This document shows, piece after piece, positions 51,032 to 62,830 of a DNA stretch of 64,000 bases (position 1 is the stretch's first letter; every line of letters begins with the position of its first letter). The notes under the pieces were generated by a model that saw only the letters and a list, made by a program, of their open reading frames with translations, did not search any database and was not told the origin of the DNA. The DNA comes from Loxodes magnus (taxonomy: Eukaryota > Ciliophora > Karyorelictea > Loxodida > Loxodidae). The position numbers and the translations under genes were made by a program. Location: the NCBI GenBank assembly GCA_946699065.1, contig CAMPDV010000096.1:768543-832542 (forward strand), read 5' to 3'.

Positions 51032-54000
51032 TACCTTTATATTTACCTTTGGTATTAATATTATAATTTTATTTTTACAAGCTTACTTTCTTTATTAAGT
51101 ATCAAAGGAGATTAATATTTTTCATCCAATAAATCTAATTTTCCTTGGTAAGTTACTGTAGCTTACTTTATCTTACTAAGTTATTTGATTTGAAATTAAT
51201 GATATGAACTTTAAATATTTAGTTTTATTTATATTTTTATAAATTAAAGTATATTACTTATTTTTATTTATAATCTATTTACTTATACTCTTTCTACATT
51301 TATATAATTTAAGTTTCAATTTTAAAATATTTCTTTAAATATTCTAATAATTTACTTTAGAAAGGATTGATGGAATATGCTTGCTTTATTCATTTTTTAG
51401 AGATTTTATTTTTTTTAATAAAGTTATGACTATTAATTGTTAACTATTATATTAATTAATTTCTTATAGCGTAAAATTAAATACTTTTAAAACTTAGAAT
51501 TGATAAAATAAACTTAATTTTAAATAAAAAATTGTATAATAAAGAATGATGGTAAAAGTATAAAGAAGAAGCAAAATAAACCATTTAGCTAATAAAGTTT
51601 AATTTTAAATATTGTTAGCCTTAATAAAGCAAATTATAAATAGACTAAAACTTTAAAAGCTTTATAATTAAATTTATAAATAGAAATTATAATTTAAAAG
51701 TAGATCTCCTTTATATTTATTTTAACTAATTTATATCCTTTAACTAACAAAGCTTAAAATTCTTAATATGTATGTAAATTATTAGCTTATTCATGCTTCC
51801 TTATTTCTAAAGTTAAAAGGTATAAATTAATGTTTATTCAATTGTTTGATAGGTTATAATAGAGACTCATATATATTAAGATAGATGATTATATCTTTAT
51901 CTTTAATAAATAGTAAAAGCTTTAATTAATAAATCTAGTACATTTCTTAATTAGTTTCAGTAAAAACTTACTCAAGAACCACATTTCATCTGGTAAATAA
52001 ACAATAAAAATAATAAAATTATGAAATTGAACACAATTCTATGAAATAATTAATTTTTGCTTCAAGCAAATTAAAATTTAAGTATTTCCAAGAAGATATA
52101 TTTATCATAATAAATTTTTCGTAAAGTATTAAGTTAATTTTAAGATATTTTAATATTAATAAAATTTAATAGAAATACTTTTACTAATAAAAAAGAAATT
52201 TAAACAAAAAACTAAAAGATTCTAAAAAAGAGAATAAACTAAATTTTAAGCTATTTTAATATTTTATCTATGATTTAGCGTTAAATGAAAACAGTAAAAA
52301 TAAGAAAGAAAATAAAATCTTTTACAAGCAAAATTAAAAAGAAGAGGAAATATAATAAAATTAAAAATAAAAGGATTAAAATAATTAAAAATAGAATTAT
52401 TAAGAAATGTATTTCTAACTTTGGTTATATTATAAAATTAGATATGAATAAAGAGAATATTTGCTTTTAAGATGTTAATTGTAGAATAAAGTTGATATTT
52501 ATATTCTTAATTAAATTATAAAGTGATATCTCAATTATACTAAAAAATATATTAAAAATATTTATTTAGATAGAACAATTTCTATGAAGTTGATAAATAA
52601 TTTAGTATAATATTTGTTTATAACCATTTTATATGATTATTATAAGTATATAGCTTCATTTTTTATTTATGAGATTAAATACTTAAAGCAAGTTGAGATA
52701 GTCTAAAAAATTTAATGTAAATTAAAAAATCAAATAAATTGGTAGTTATTAAAAATAAATAAAATTCTAAAATTTAATTGCTAAATAATTATAAAGTTAT
52801 AAAATTTTTAATTTAACTACCAAAATTTTCTTATTTTTATTCTAATTTTCATCCCCTTTTTTCTAATATCTCAATTTTGACTTTTTGTAGTGTTATATTT
52901 TAAAAGATTTTTGCTGAATTTGATTTTTATAAATAAAATAAACTAAAAATATATTAAGAGTCAATTTAATTTCTAAAATACCCAGCAAGTTTATTTATTA
53001 ATAAAGCATGAATTATAAATATTTAAATAAAACAATAAATAAATTTTATAGTGTTTTTATTTAAAATTAAAAACAATACCAAATAGCTTAATTTATAAAA
53101 TCTTAAAGTTTTTTAAATGAAACATATTAAAGATTAATAATAAATGTATTTTAATTTAATTTAACATTTATAAATAATAATCAAATTTATATATTTCATT
53201 TTTAATAGTGATTTCTTCAAATAAAGTCTTAATTTTTATTATTTTATATCTTAGCTTAAGCATTTTATTTTTAAACTATCTTTATAATTTTTATTTGATT
53301 AAATTAGAATTTAATTATTTTAAATTAGTTTATTTAATCTATTATATAAATATCTCTAATATTTAAATAATTATAGTTATAGATAAAAATAAATTGTACT
53401 AAGTTAATTAATATTTTAAATTAATTATAACTAGATGTATTAGATTAAAATATGCCAATATTATATAAATAGAACTAAAATAATAAATTAAATTATCTAA
53501 TTAGATATTTAGTTTGTCTCTTTTTCAATTATCTAAAATATAATACATCACTACATTTTTTTAATTATTTATAGTCTATTTAGTTAAAAGCACTCATTTC
53601 TTTTTTCCCTTATTATTATTAATTTAGTAAAGCTAAGCTATTTCATTTTCTATTTATAAAACTTTAAAATTATTTAGTTTTTCATTTTTACCCAAAACCC
53701 AAATGTAATAAATTCTTATTTAACTAAAGATTTATTATTTAAAAAGCTAAACATTTCTTAATAAAAATAAATCTAAATTGTATATTTTGTAACTTAAGAT
53801 GCTTATATTTAATAGTAAACAGCTATAGAATAAATAAATATCAAGTTCTTAACTTGTCAATCATTAATAGGTTATTGTAGCAAATGTTTAATTTACTTAG
53901 ACAATAAAAAATTAATTAAATTTCTTAAAATTTATTTTATAACTTGTAATTTAAAAATAAATATATGTAATATACCTACTCTATCTACTATCTATTTCAA

Positions 54001-54039
54001 CTGCCAAACGCTATATATTTTTATTTTCATATATTCCCA
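51032..54039. other. unique gene-poor spacer
   Basis: About 3 kb of extremely AT-rich DNA unlike the spacer at the same place after R1. A Lys-rich frame at 52285 has no recognisable motif and was not called. It may be an insertion, or the ancestral flank. Confidence 0.4.
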
Positions 54040-54220
54040 AAGCTCTTTTTAAAAATTAAGCAGACTTCTTTTAATAATTGTGCATCATTTATAAATCCTC
54101 CAATCTAAAGTTTCTATTTTACTCTTATTATAAAAACATTATAAGCTTAAAGGAGGAATTTCGATAAAAGAGATAATTAAAAAGCATTTAAGTTAAATTA
54201 TTAGTTAAAATAATAGTTAT

Positions 54221-54265
54221 ACAGCTATTTAACTATTATACTTAGTACTTTACTTTTAAAGTACT
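54221..54265. promoter_or_regulatory. paired hairpins 3' of gene J
   Basis: Both inverted repeats are kept (TAATAGTTA/TAACTATTA and AGTACTTT/AAAGTACT) although neighbouring bases differ from the C unit. Confidence 0.45.
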
Positions 54266-54354
54266 TTATTAAGTTATTAGGTTGCTTATTATTTGATTTA
54301 AAAACTTTAAGTCTATGCTTAGTAAAAACAAATTTAATAATTATTTAGCTATAA

Positions 54355-54789
54355 TCAAAACATGCATCTCTCTTTCTTAGATGCTCTGTATGCTTTTGTG
54401 TAGCACTATAGACACATATTTCTTGAAAACACTTCTTTCTCTGGATGACCACAAGTTGTTATTTTGCTTTTTTTTAGCATTTTGGAGTAACAGTCAGAAC
54501 AAATATTCTTAGCATAATGCTTCTTATTCTTGTGAGGACAATCTGTTATCTGCTTTACTTTCCTAATTTTAAAACCATTTGATTTGGCAGATTCTTCCGG
54601 CTTCTTATTTTCTACACATTACTTAATTAAGCAGCTTAAGTTGAATTTCTCTAGTGGAAGTGGATTGAAAAGTGATTTATTTACGAGTGGAGGTAACTCT
54701 TTGCTCAGGGGCCAGTCAATCTCAAAGGAGTTTCTCTACTAATTGCTTAGTAACGTAGGCATACCAACGAATATTAAAGCTTTCACCAT
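54355..54789 (-). CDS. small two-module zinc protein, type II (copy J)
   Basis: Intact 144-residue frame, ATG 54789 to TGA 54355, closest to copies C and H. The first module reads KNICSDC (Met to Ile), and one Gln near the middle is Pro. Zinc ligands and the eight-A linker are intact. ACACGTGT is at 54792-54799, with a distal one at 55229-55236. It lies outside the R1/R2 duplication, so its retained frame is independent evidence for selection. Confidence 0.87.
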
Positions 54790-55228
54790 TTACACGTGTT
54801 TTTATTAAATATAATTTAACTAGCCTTAAATACCTTAATTTCAATATACTGTAAATACATTAAATTGCTCTCTTCATTCTTTATTTTAAAAAGAACATTC
54901 TTTATCTTTATTTTTATCTCTTGCAAGTATAATAAAATTATAATTCTAAAAAATTATTTATCTTAAAGTAAAGATTATCACATCAGATGTATTTTAAAAA
55001 AAATTACCATATAGCTTATGAACTACTTGATAAAAGGTATAATTTAATAGTAAAAAGTATTTATTATAAAGACTCTTTATTATAACTGCATAATAATAAT
55101 TTCTATAGAAAATTAATTTATACTTTAAACCAATCATACCATTAAGATTATATTTAAATTTAGTTTATCAATTTACTCTAAACATATAAGAAATATCAAA
55201 TCAACTTTTATTTGTTTTAGGCTTTAGT

Positions 55229-55236
55229 ACACGTGT
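55229..55236. promoter_or_regulatory. distal ACACGTGT palindrome upstream of gene J
   Basis: 440 bases upstream of the ATG. The surrounding sequence has several changes relative to the C unit, but the palindrome is unchanged. Confidence 0.4.
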
Positions 55237-55335
55237 TTTTTCTTAAATATGAAGCAAACATTTATTTAAATATAAATGATCCTCTTTTAAAACTATTCTA
55301 AAGAACATGCTTAAAAATATCCTGTTTTCATACTT

Positions 55336-55745
55336 TCTTCTTTGATTCTCTGTCTACCTTGGTTTAACACTAAAGATTTTTTTTTCTTGCAAAATTTTCT
55401 TATCTAACTACAAGCATTTACTTTTTCTTCTTTTAATTTTCTGAAGTAAAAGACTGAACACATTCTCTCAGTTTAATGCTTTATTTTCTTGGGAGGATTT
55501 TCTGTTATTTCCCCTACTTTCCCTAGTTTGAAAATATTTTCTCATAACCTATTTTATCTTATTATTACTCTATTCTTAGACTATTTTATATTATTTTATA
55601 AGTCAATTTATTCAAAAGTTAAAGGATCTTAGGTTCTCATATTTATGAGTAGCGATTTTTCTTAATAAGTGGTCAGTTACTATTTAATTATTTATGTTTA
55701 ATTAATTAAGAGTAGCATTGCTATAAAGATGAGGTTATATACATA
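55336..55745 (-). pseudogene. decayed zinc-protein paralogue (J')
   Basis: Relic like C', more diverged. The start side reads ACATACATACGTGT in place of the palindrome. No zinc module is readable. Confidence 0.62.
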
Positions 55746-56206
55746 CATACGTGTAAATATAAATAATAATAAAAGATAAAATAGAGATATTAGAAGCAAT
55801 ACTTATATTAAATGATATATTAAGGTTATTTAAAATAAATTAATATAGGTTTAGTTAATAGCTAACTAATAATAATGGTTAGATGGTTATTAGTCTACTA
55901 TAATAATTAGATGATTATAAATAGAATAATTAATCTGATGTTTGTATTTTAGAGTATCAATCTAATAACTTATAAAAGATATTACTACAATTTATAAATA
56001 TTTATTAAATAAATGTATTAGTTCTAATATTAACTAGCTTATAATATTTATAAATCAAATATCATCTTTCTCTGTTTAATATTTTTAAGAAGAATAGGAT
56101 GTTTCTTCGTATATAAAATACACTGTTTATTATAAATAATTGAGCATATTAGGTAGAACTATAGTAATTTAACTAAAAGTTAAAGAGTTTAAAGATGTAG
56201 ATTCTA

Positions 56207-58945
56207 TTAGGTAGGTAATTAAAAATAGTTGATTTGTCTTAGTAAATTTAGAAAAGTAAAATGAAATATAAATTTAAATTGTATCTACTTTTTATTTTAG
56301 ATATATAAAATAGAAAAGCTTTACATTAAATTTTATATTACATACTAATTTTAAAGTAGATTTTACAATAAAATGTTGCTAATAAAGCTTTTTATATCTA
56401 AGGGATTTCTATTGAATATTTGTAAGTAAATTTGAGTAAAAGTTAGATAGGATCTTGATTTATAATATGAGCAAAGTAATTATTTATTATTTTATCTTTT
56501 TTATAATTTTATATGAAAGATATATAATTAATTATGAATAAATGTAATACAATTATAGAAGAAGTTATTTACTAATTCTATAAATTTTAAAAGATAAATC
56601 AAAAGAAAAATATTATAAAGAGCTAAATAAAAGGCTATAAATTTAAAATAAACTACCTGTAATAATTAAAATATGAACAATCATCATGTAAGTATCTTTA
56701 AGATAGAAATATTCTTAAATAAAAAGAGAAATAATAAAAAACTTGTATAGCTCACAAAAATCTAGATAAGTAATTTAAACTTAGGATATGAAATTTAAAG
56801 TAAGATGCTATGAAATAGTTTAAAATTAAAAAATCATATGACAAAATGATTTATTTATTTAATTTTAAACTAAATAAAATTATAAGCATTCATAAAAATA
56901 GTGCTGCAAGCAATATTAATTTCATTAAACTAATAAATATAAACATTAATTAATTATTGTAGATAAAATACTTAGGCTATTTCATGATTTTCTAAGCAAT
57001 ATCATAAGCAGAATATTTAATGATTGGAAAGTATAGGTAACGCAAGAAAAAGATTACAATGCTAAAAAGAAGAGAAATATAAATGAAGAATAAAAATAAA
57101 TTTTTAAAAGATGCTTTACTTGTTAAATTTTCTGATTTTGGAATATTTTCTATCAAAACTAAGTGTATGGAAAAAAGAAATTAAAGTCATTTTTATTTAT
57201 TAAAATCATTTCAGCAAGAGAAAGTAGGGAATATAAGAAACATTCCACAAAATTTATAAATCAAGTAGCAAGGAGAAATGAGACTATGAATCTAAGCATG
57301 ATTTTTATTAAATTATATTAAATCTATCTTTAAAACTTTTTATAGTGGTATTACAAATAAATAGAATTTAAATAAAATTTACAGCTATTTTAATTTTAGG
57401 GAATCTAAGTTATATTTATAGTTCACTTTAGATAAAATTTTTAAATTTCTCTTTCTTAAAGAAATAAATTAATTTGAGTGACTTAGCTAAAAATAAATTA
57501 AAGCATAGATATTTTATTTCATTATAAAATAAAGCTAATTTAACACTCCTTTATTTAATAATAATTTTAAATTAACTATTTAATCATATAATTGATAACC
57601 TACATAGTTAATATCATTTGCATCTTGTTCCTTTGCAATATTCTCTAAATTTTTATTATTTAAACAATTCCTTTATGATATGTAAAACACTTAATTTATA
57701 GCCTCTTTCATTATATAGAGTAGAAATTCATTTATTATTTTATAATTTTATTGAAAATTATTTAGATATATTTCTTAATCTTCATGAAACTTTTAACTTA
57801 CTTGTTTAGCTTTAGTTTTTCATATTAACTCATTCTGAGTAAAAATTTTGTAAGAATTTCTTTAAATTTTATGCTTTCTAAACATATTTTCATCTCTATT
57901 TTAATTTTTTCTTTCTACTAAAAATATTAAATAAGTAAAGTTTATTCTAATCTCCTTTATTTTATCATATTGCTTATTCATATGTATCTTTATTTAGTTA
58001 TAAGTATTTTATTAACTCTATAAGGAGATATAATAACTATTACATATATTTTAGAACTTAAAACCATTTTAAAAGCACCCAACTAGTTTATTTATTGCAT
58101 ACTATATCAATAAATAATCAGTTATATATTTAATAAGTTATCTATCTCTTTTATTAATGTTTGATTTATAACATCTTTTTATTCTCTATAAGGATTCTTC
58201 AAGGACTATTTTAATTTAATAGTTTACTATATATTTTGTATAAAATAACTAAATAGAAATATTCTTAGAAACTGGCTTTAAGCAAAAGAAAATATATCAA
58301 TAGTTATTAAATCTGCTCACAATTTTCTTAATTTCCAAGTATTGTCTTGGCAATTAAAACTTAATATTTCTTTTTTAATTCCATAATAAAGATCTTGCTA
58401 TTTTGTAAGTTTTTTATATGCCAAAAGTTCTATAAGCATAACTTTAATGAGTTGAAACAGGATAATTAATTTTTCTTCCTAATCTTATTTCTTGATTTAA
58501 ATATCTAATTATAAAGGTTTAGCTTTCTAAAATTAAGTTATTATATGATCTCACAATTTACATTTAAACATGAATCAGATAATCAGTCTTTTCTTCTAGT
58601 TTAACTCTCATTTAACTTTGATTATTAAGTTAAGTGTAGAAATTTCAGATAAAAAACTTATATATTCCAGTTTATAATATTTTTATTGCTCTTATCATCT
58701 AACTATTTATTAACCTGTCTTTATTCCTTCTATATTTTATTTCTTTGATTAGATTTATATAAAAGAACTTTTACATTTATTTAAGAACATTCTTAATAGT
58801 CAAGTTATAAAATACTAATTTTGCTCGATATATATCCTAACATATTCTCTACTTAAAAACAAAGAAGCATAAATTAATAAATTTTAGTTATTTATAGTAA
58901 TAATAGAGAAATACTAAATCTTAAAATAACTACCAGATTCAAATA
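56207..58945. other. gene-poor stretch with inverted repeat fragment
   Basis: No supported gene. About 57300-57525 is an inverted, diverged copy of 29.0-29.2 kb from the type I unit left arm. The rest shows no recognisable feature. Confidence 0.4.
57300..57525. repeat. inverted fragment of type I unit arm
   Basis: Reverse complement of roughly 28990-29200, including a TCTCTTTAAGAAAGAGA-like palindromic stretch and the TTAGTTAAGTCA context. A related segment in direct orientation is at 18.96-19.1 kb. Confidence 0.6.
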
Positions 58946-59775
58946 ATGGAAAAAAACCCGGGAATCTAAACCTTCAATTCTAACCTTAAAGATCAATCTT
59001 AAGTCTCAGTTAACTAACAAGAACCAATAATTCAAAAAAGATTAATCTACTCCTGTTAAGAATTGGGAAATACGGAATTTCCTAGCAAACTGAAAAAGAT
59101 TGAGAAACCTCACAAGTAAGATATTATTTAGATTTATTCATTAAATGAGAAAATGAATACCGAAATATAGATCCTTAAGGCGGAAAGCTTGAATCTTCGG
59201 CTTCTTTTGTAAGATAGAAAAAAGGAAGATCAAGACTTGGTAAGTAAAGTTTAGTTTTAAATTGAAGCCTTAATTTCTTAATTTGAACTATTAGAAAAAA
59301 ACCTAGAAGCAAATCAATAGAAAATTAAAGAAGAAATTCGATTACCAATCAAAAAAATCTAACGTCAAACAGATAAGAGGGAAATTGGAAAAATGTAAAA
59401 AGAATCAAAATTTTAATTCAAGCCCTTAATAAAGCGTTGCTTTTGTTGTCAAAAGGCTGGATATTTTTGGAGGTAATGCCCGAAGTGAAGAAGAGTCCTT
59501 GAGCACCACCGTAAAGTATTTGGAACATCGAGGAGGCTATATTGTAACTACTTTGGAGGTATTTACAGAAAGAAGCTGATATTAGATGATTCAAGTGTGA
59601 CACTAATCAAACATGATCTTGGTAATTAATAGTAACAGAATAAATAGCTTTAAAAGGACAACAATGACTCTAGAATTTGTTTAGAGAAGCTGGAGAAAAA
59701 TTCTTTGAGCTTATTGAAGAGAAAGAAGAATTATCTCAGTTTGAAATTGATTCAGATGAAGCCATGTACAGTTGA
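58946..59775 (+). pseudogene. second Gag/ORF1-like remnant with CCHC-type knuckle
   Basis: The frame from ATG 58946 to TGA 59486 gives 180 residues: a Gln/Asn-rich start, a coiled coil (NEKMNTEIQILKAESLNL, later EALISQFELLEKNLEANQ), a basic stretch, and at 59438-59479 a knuckle CFCCQKAGYFWRQC, in which the usual His is Tyr, followed by PK and the stop. Coding-like sequence continues after the TGA, with another TGA near 59665. A different frame then ends in a clearly acidic tail (LIEEKEELSQFEIDSDEAM) at TGA 59773. Same architecture as the remnant at 18255 but clearly a different sequence. No reverse transcriptase is found nearby. Confidence 0.6.
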
Positions 59776-61383
59776 GTATTGAATATAAAAGCTTTTATTG
59801 TCTTTAATTTGAGGGAACATTTCCTCTAATTAAAGATGACTCTAACCCTTATAGTTAAAATGAATTAAAATAACTACCAATTTATTGGGTAATTATTTAA
59901 TATAGCTAGTGAATCATTAGCTAATTAGATTAGTTATATTATCTAATTAATACATAAAGAAATTATTCATTAATATATTAGAAAGCTCTTTAAATACTTT
60001 TAAATAAGTTTAAATTAATATTTTATTTTTAATAATTGTTTCTTATTTTTATTTGGGACTTGCTTAGATTCAATTATTAATTTCCAAAGCTTCTAAACAA
60101 GTGTTATTGAACATAATTCATCGTACTTCAACCTAATTTATCTTAATTTATCTACTATAAGTTAATTTTCTTAATTTAATGTGACTTATGATGCTTATAT
60201 ATATTTAAAGCAACTTAAAAGATCCTAAAGCTAATTCATAAAGAGGTATCTATTTAGATTTAATATTTACTATTATAGTTTATTAAATTGTACAGGATAT
60301 AATATAGCTGTATAAGCAGGTCTTTGTTTATGTTAGCTAATTTTCTGACATTAAGTTCATAGATTCATATAGTTTCATATAAGTCTAATTACCTAATGAA
60401 ACTATGAATTGAAAGACTGACTCTTATTCTTGTCAAGCAAATTAAACTAAAATATTGCTAACATTAAAGCTTCCTAATTTATTTATTAGTTTGACTTTAA
60501 TAAGTTTAATAATAAAGACTTGGATCTTGAGATTTATAAGCTGGGAATATATAATAAATCTAATAAAGCAAAGCTTTAAATAAGATTAACTAGTTTATTT
60601 AAGAAGTTAATTATATTAAATGTAAGACTTCATATTAACCTTTATAGATTTAAACTATCTCTCATTAAGCATCATATAACATATTGAAATATATGCTAAA
60701 TCTTATATATTCATATAAATATTAATTCCAAGCTGCATTAACTTCTTTTAGCTAAATCAAAATAAATAAAGCAAGAAATAAAAGCTATTAAGCAGGATAT
60801 CTTAATTAATTTAAATTAATTAAGCATATAACTAATATAGCTATTGCTTCTAAGATCTCTACTAAATCTTTATTATTATTACACTTTTTATTTATTTTTA
60901 TAGGAATGTGCACCTTCTCAACTAAGCTAGTCAAACTTCAATAGTAACCTGGCATTAAACAAAGTATTAAATACACTCAATAAAAGGAATAATTTAGATC
61001 CTTTACCTTATTTGATTTTAACTTTTAAAATATTCCCAAAAAGTCTGAGACTAAGCAATAAAGCTATAAAATAGTGAATAAGCAAGTATTTAAAATCTTA
61101 GGAAATAAAGCCTATAAACAATTTTATCACAAGGATAATAAAAAATTGCTAAGAATATGAATTTTGAACATAATCTCTGAAAGATAAAAATGTGCTTGTC
61201 TGAAACTATCATGAGACAGGTTTGTAAAGAAAAATGTGGTTATAATTTACACATGCTTATATAGAGTTAAAGTTCAAATAATGAGGATTATATAATTATA
61301 GTTGAAAATAGGTTTTTAACTAAATTTAGATTATAAAGCATTATTAGTTAATAAAATTGAATAACTAATTATTAATTACAGTG
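59776..61383. other. no supported gene
   Basis: AT-rich DNA between the Gag-like remnant and the inverted type I fragment; nothing recognised. Confidence 0.4.
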
Positions 61384-61389
61384 TTAACA

Positions 61390-62830
61390 CGTATAGCACT
61401 CTTTAAAATAATAAAATAAGCTTCATTTTTTAAGATACTTTTATATAGGATATTTTAATATTAAAGTATTTTAATGCTATTAGTAATTTGATAATATTTG
61501 AAGCTTTATTATTTAAGAGCTTAAAATATAAATTTAATAAAAGAGCTATTAATCTTTAATTAATTTAGCAAAAGCATTTTAATAAGAGAATAGACCTAGT
61601 AAATGGTATATCAGTATATCTAAACTTTATAAAGAAAGAAGTTTGATCCATAATTTAACTAAGAAAGTTATAGCTAGAAGATAAGGAAATTAAGTATAAT
61701 AAAACTTATTAAATTTAAATTATTTAAGCTTAAAATTTGTATGCTTTATCTTGTATAGCCTATTAATAAAGTCTTAATTTGCTTAATTATAAAACTAAAT
61801 CAAACATTCAACTAACTAAAGATAAATATAAATCTAAGCTATTTAAATATCTTAAAGAATAAATTTAATAATAATTCATGTAAATGGTGAAAATTTTAAT
61901 ATTCGTTGGTATGCCTAAGTTACTAGGTCATTAGTAGAGAAATTCCTTTCAGATCGATTGACCTTTGCGTAAATAGTTACCTCCTCTTGTTAACAAGTCC
62001 TTCTTTAATCCCTTTCCATAAGAGTTTTTCAAATGATGTAAATAATAAAAATATTTTTAAAGAATGTTAGAAGCAGGAAGAGATGGAGAAATGCTTTAAG
62101 GCAAGGAAAGTAAATAAGATAACAGATTCCCCTCACAAGAACAAGAAGCACTATGCTAAGAATATGTTTGCAGATTGTTACTCTAAAAAAAATAAAAGAA
62201 AACAAAATAGCATTTTGTAGTCATACAGAGAGAGGATTATTTGTAAAGAATATGTGTCTTTAGTGTTACATAAAATTATATAGAGGATCAAAGAAAGAAA
62301 ATAGTATATCTTGATTATAACAAAAAATTCTCAATTGCATATGTTTTCATAGAAACATTAAAATTAATTTTTTAAATTATCTAAAATTATGAACCCACTA
62401 AATCTTAAAACTATTAACAGAATAATAGAAATTATTAAGATAGAAGCTATATTAATAATTATTGTATGATTTTTATATATTTATCTACACTAAACTATTT
62501 TTAAACCAATAAAATCATTATTAATTATAAATTGGTTACAAGGTTGATTTTATCTTTAGAAAAGATTTATATATTTTCTGATTTTTAAGTAAAATGAGGA
62601 ATTAAAATAATTTGATATCAAAGGTATAAATTCTGCTATTATTTTAAAATAGAATAAATAAATTTTCTCTGAAAAGCTATAATTATTTTGTGCTATATAA
62701 TAATTAGTAAATATAAATGAAATACTAGAGATTAAGAAATACTTTGGTTGAATCATATTACTTGTATATTATATAATCTACAGAGAAATTATTTTAATAA
62801 TCTCAATTAAAAATATAAGAAAAGAAGAGC
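61390..62830. repeat. inverted partial type I unit
   Basis: Reverse-complement match to about 29.6-31.05 kb: it contains pseudogene K, its upstream region (61390-61880) and its downstream region (62330-62830). It is more diverged than any of the direct copies. Confidence 0.75.
61884..62314 (+). pseudogene. zinc-protein pseudogene in inverted unit (copy K)
   Basis: Plus-strand copy starting ATG 61884 with VGMPKLL. Codon 26, normally Trp before PL, is TGA (61959-61961). The total length is 4 bases short of 435, so a frameshift exists, and another TGA follows. In the first module C-P-H reads S-P-H and the third ligand C is Phe; in the second, C-G-H is C-S-H. The palindrome before the ATG is gone. 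It serves as a neutral-decay comparison for the intact copies. Confidence 0.8.

Larger units (their letters stand above)
54040..56206. repeat. type II repeat unit (with gene J)
   Basis: Matches 25640-27830 with more substitutions than the H unit, then parts abruptly near 56206. Beyond that point a short diverged match to 28.7-28.9 kb follows (56.3-56.5 kb). Confidence 0.8.

Noticed and set aside
52285-52470. Lys-rich 61-residue frame (KIRKKIKS...)
   Set aside because: Composition follows the A-rich strand; no second copy, no domain, in a featureless spacer.
21999-54789. CRISPR-like or satellite explanation for the repeats
   Set aside because: Units are kilobases long, irregularly spaced and carry genes; no short regularly spaced repeats occur.
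59418-59603. Minus-strand 61-residue frame
   Set aside because: Antisense to the CCHC region of the second Gag-like remnant.
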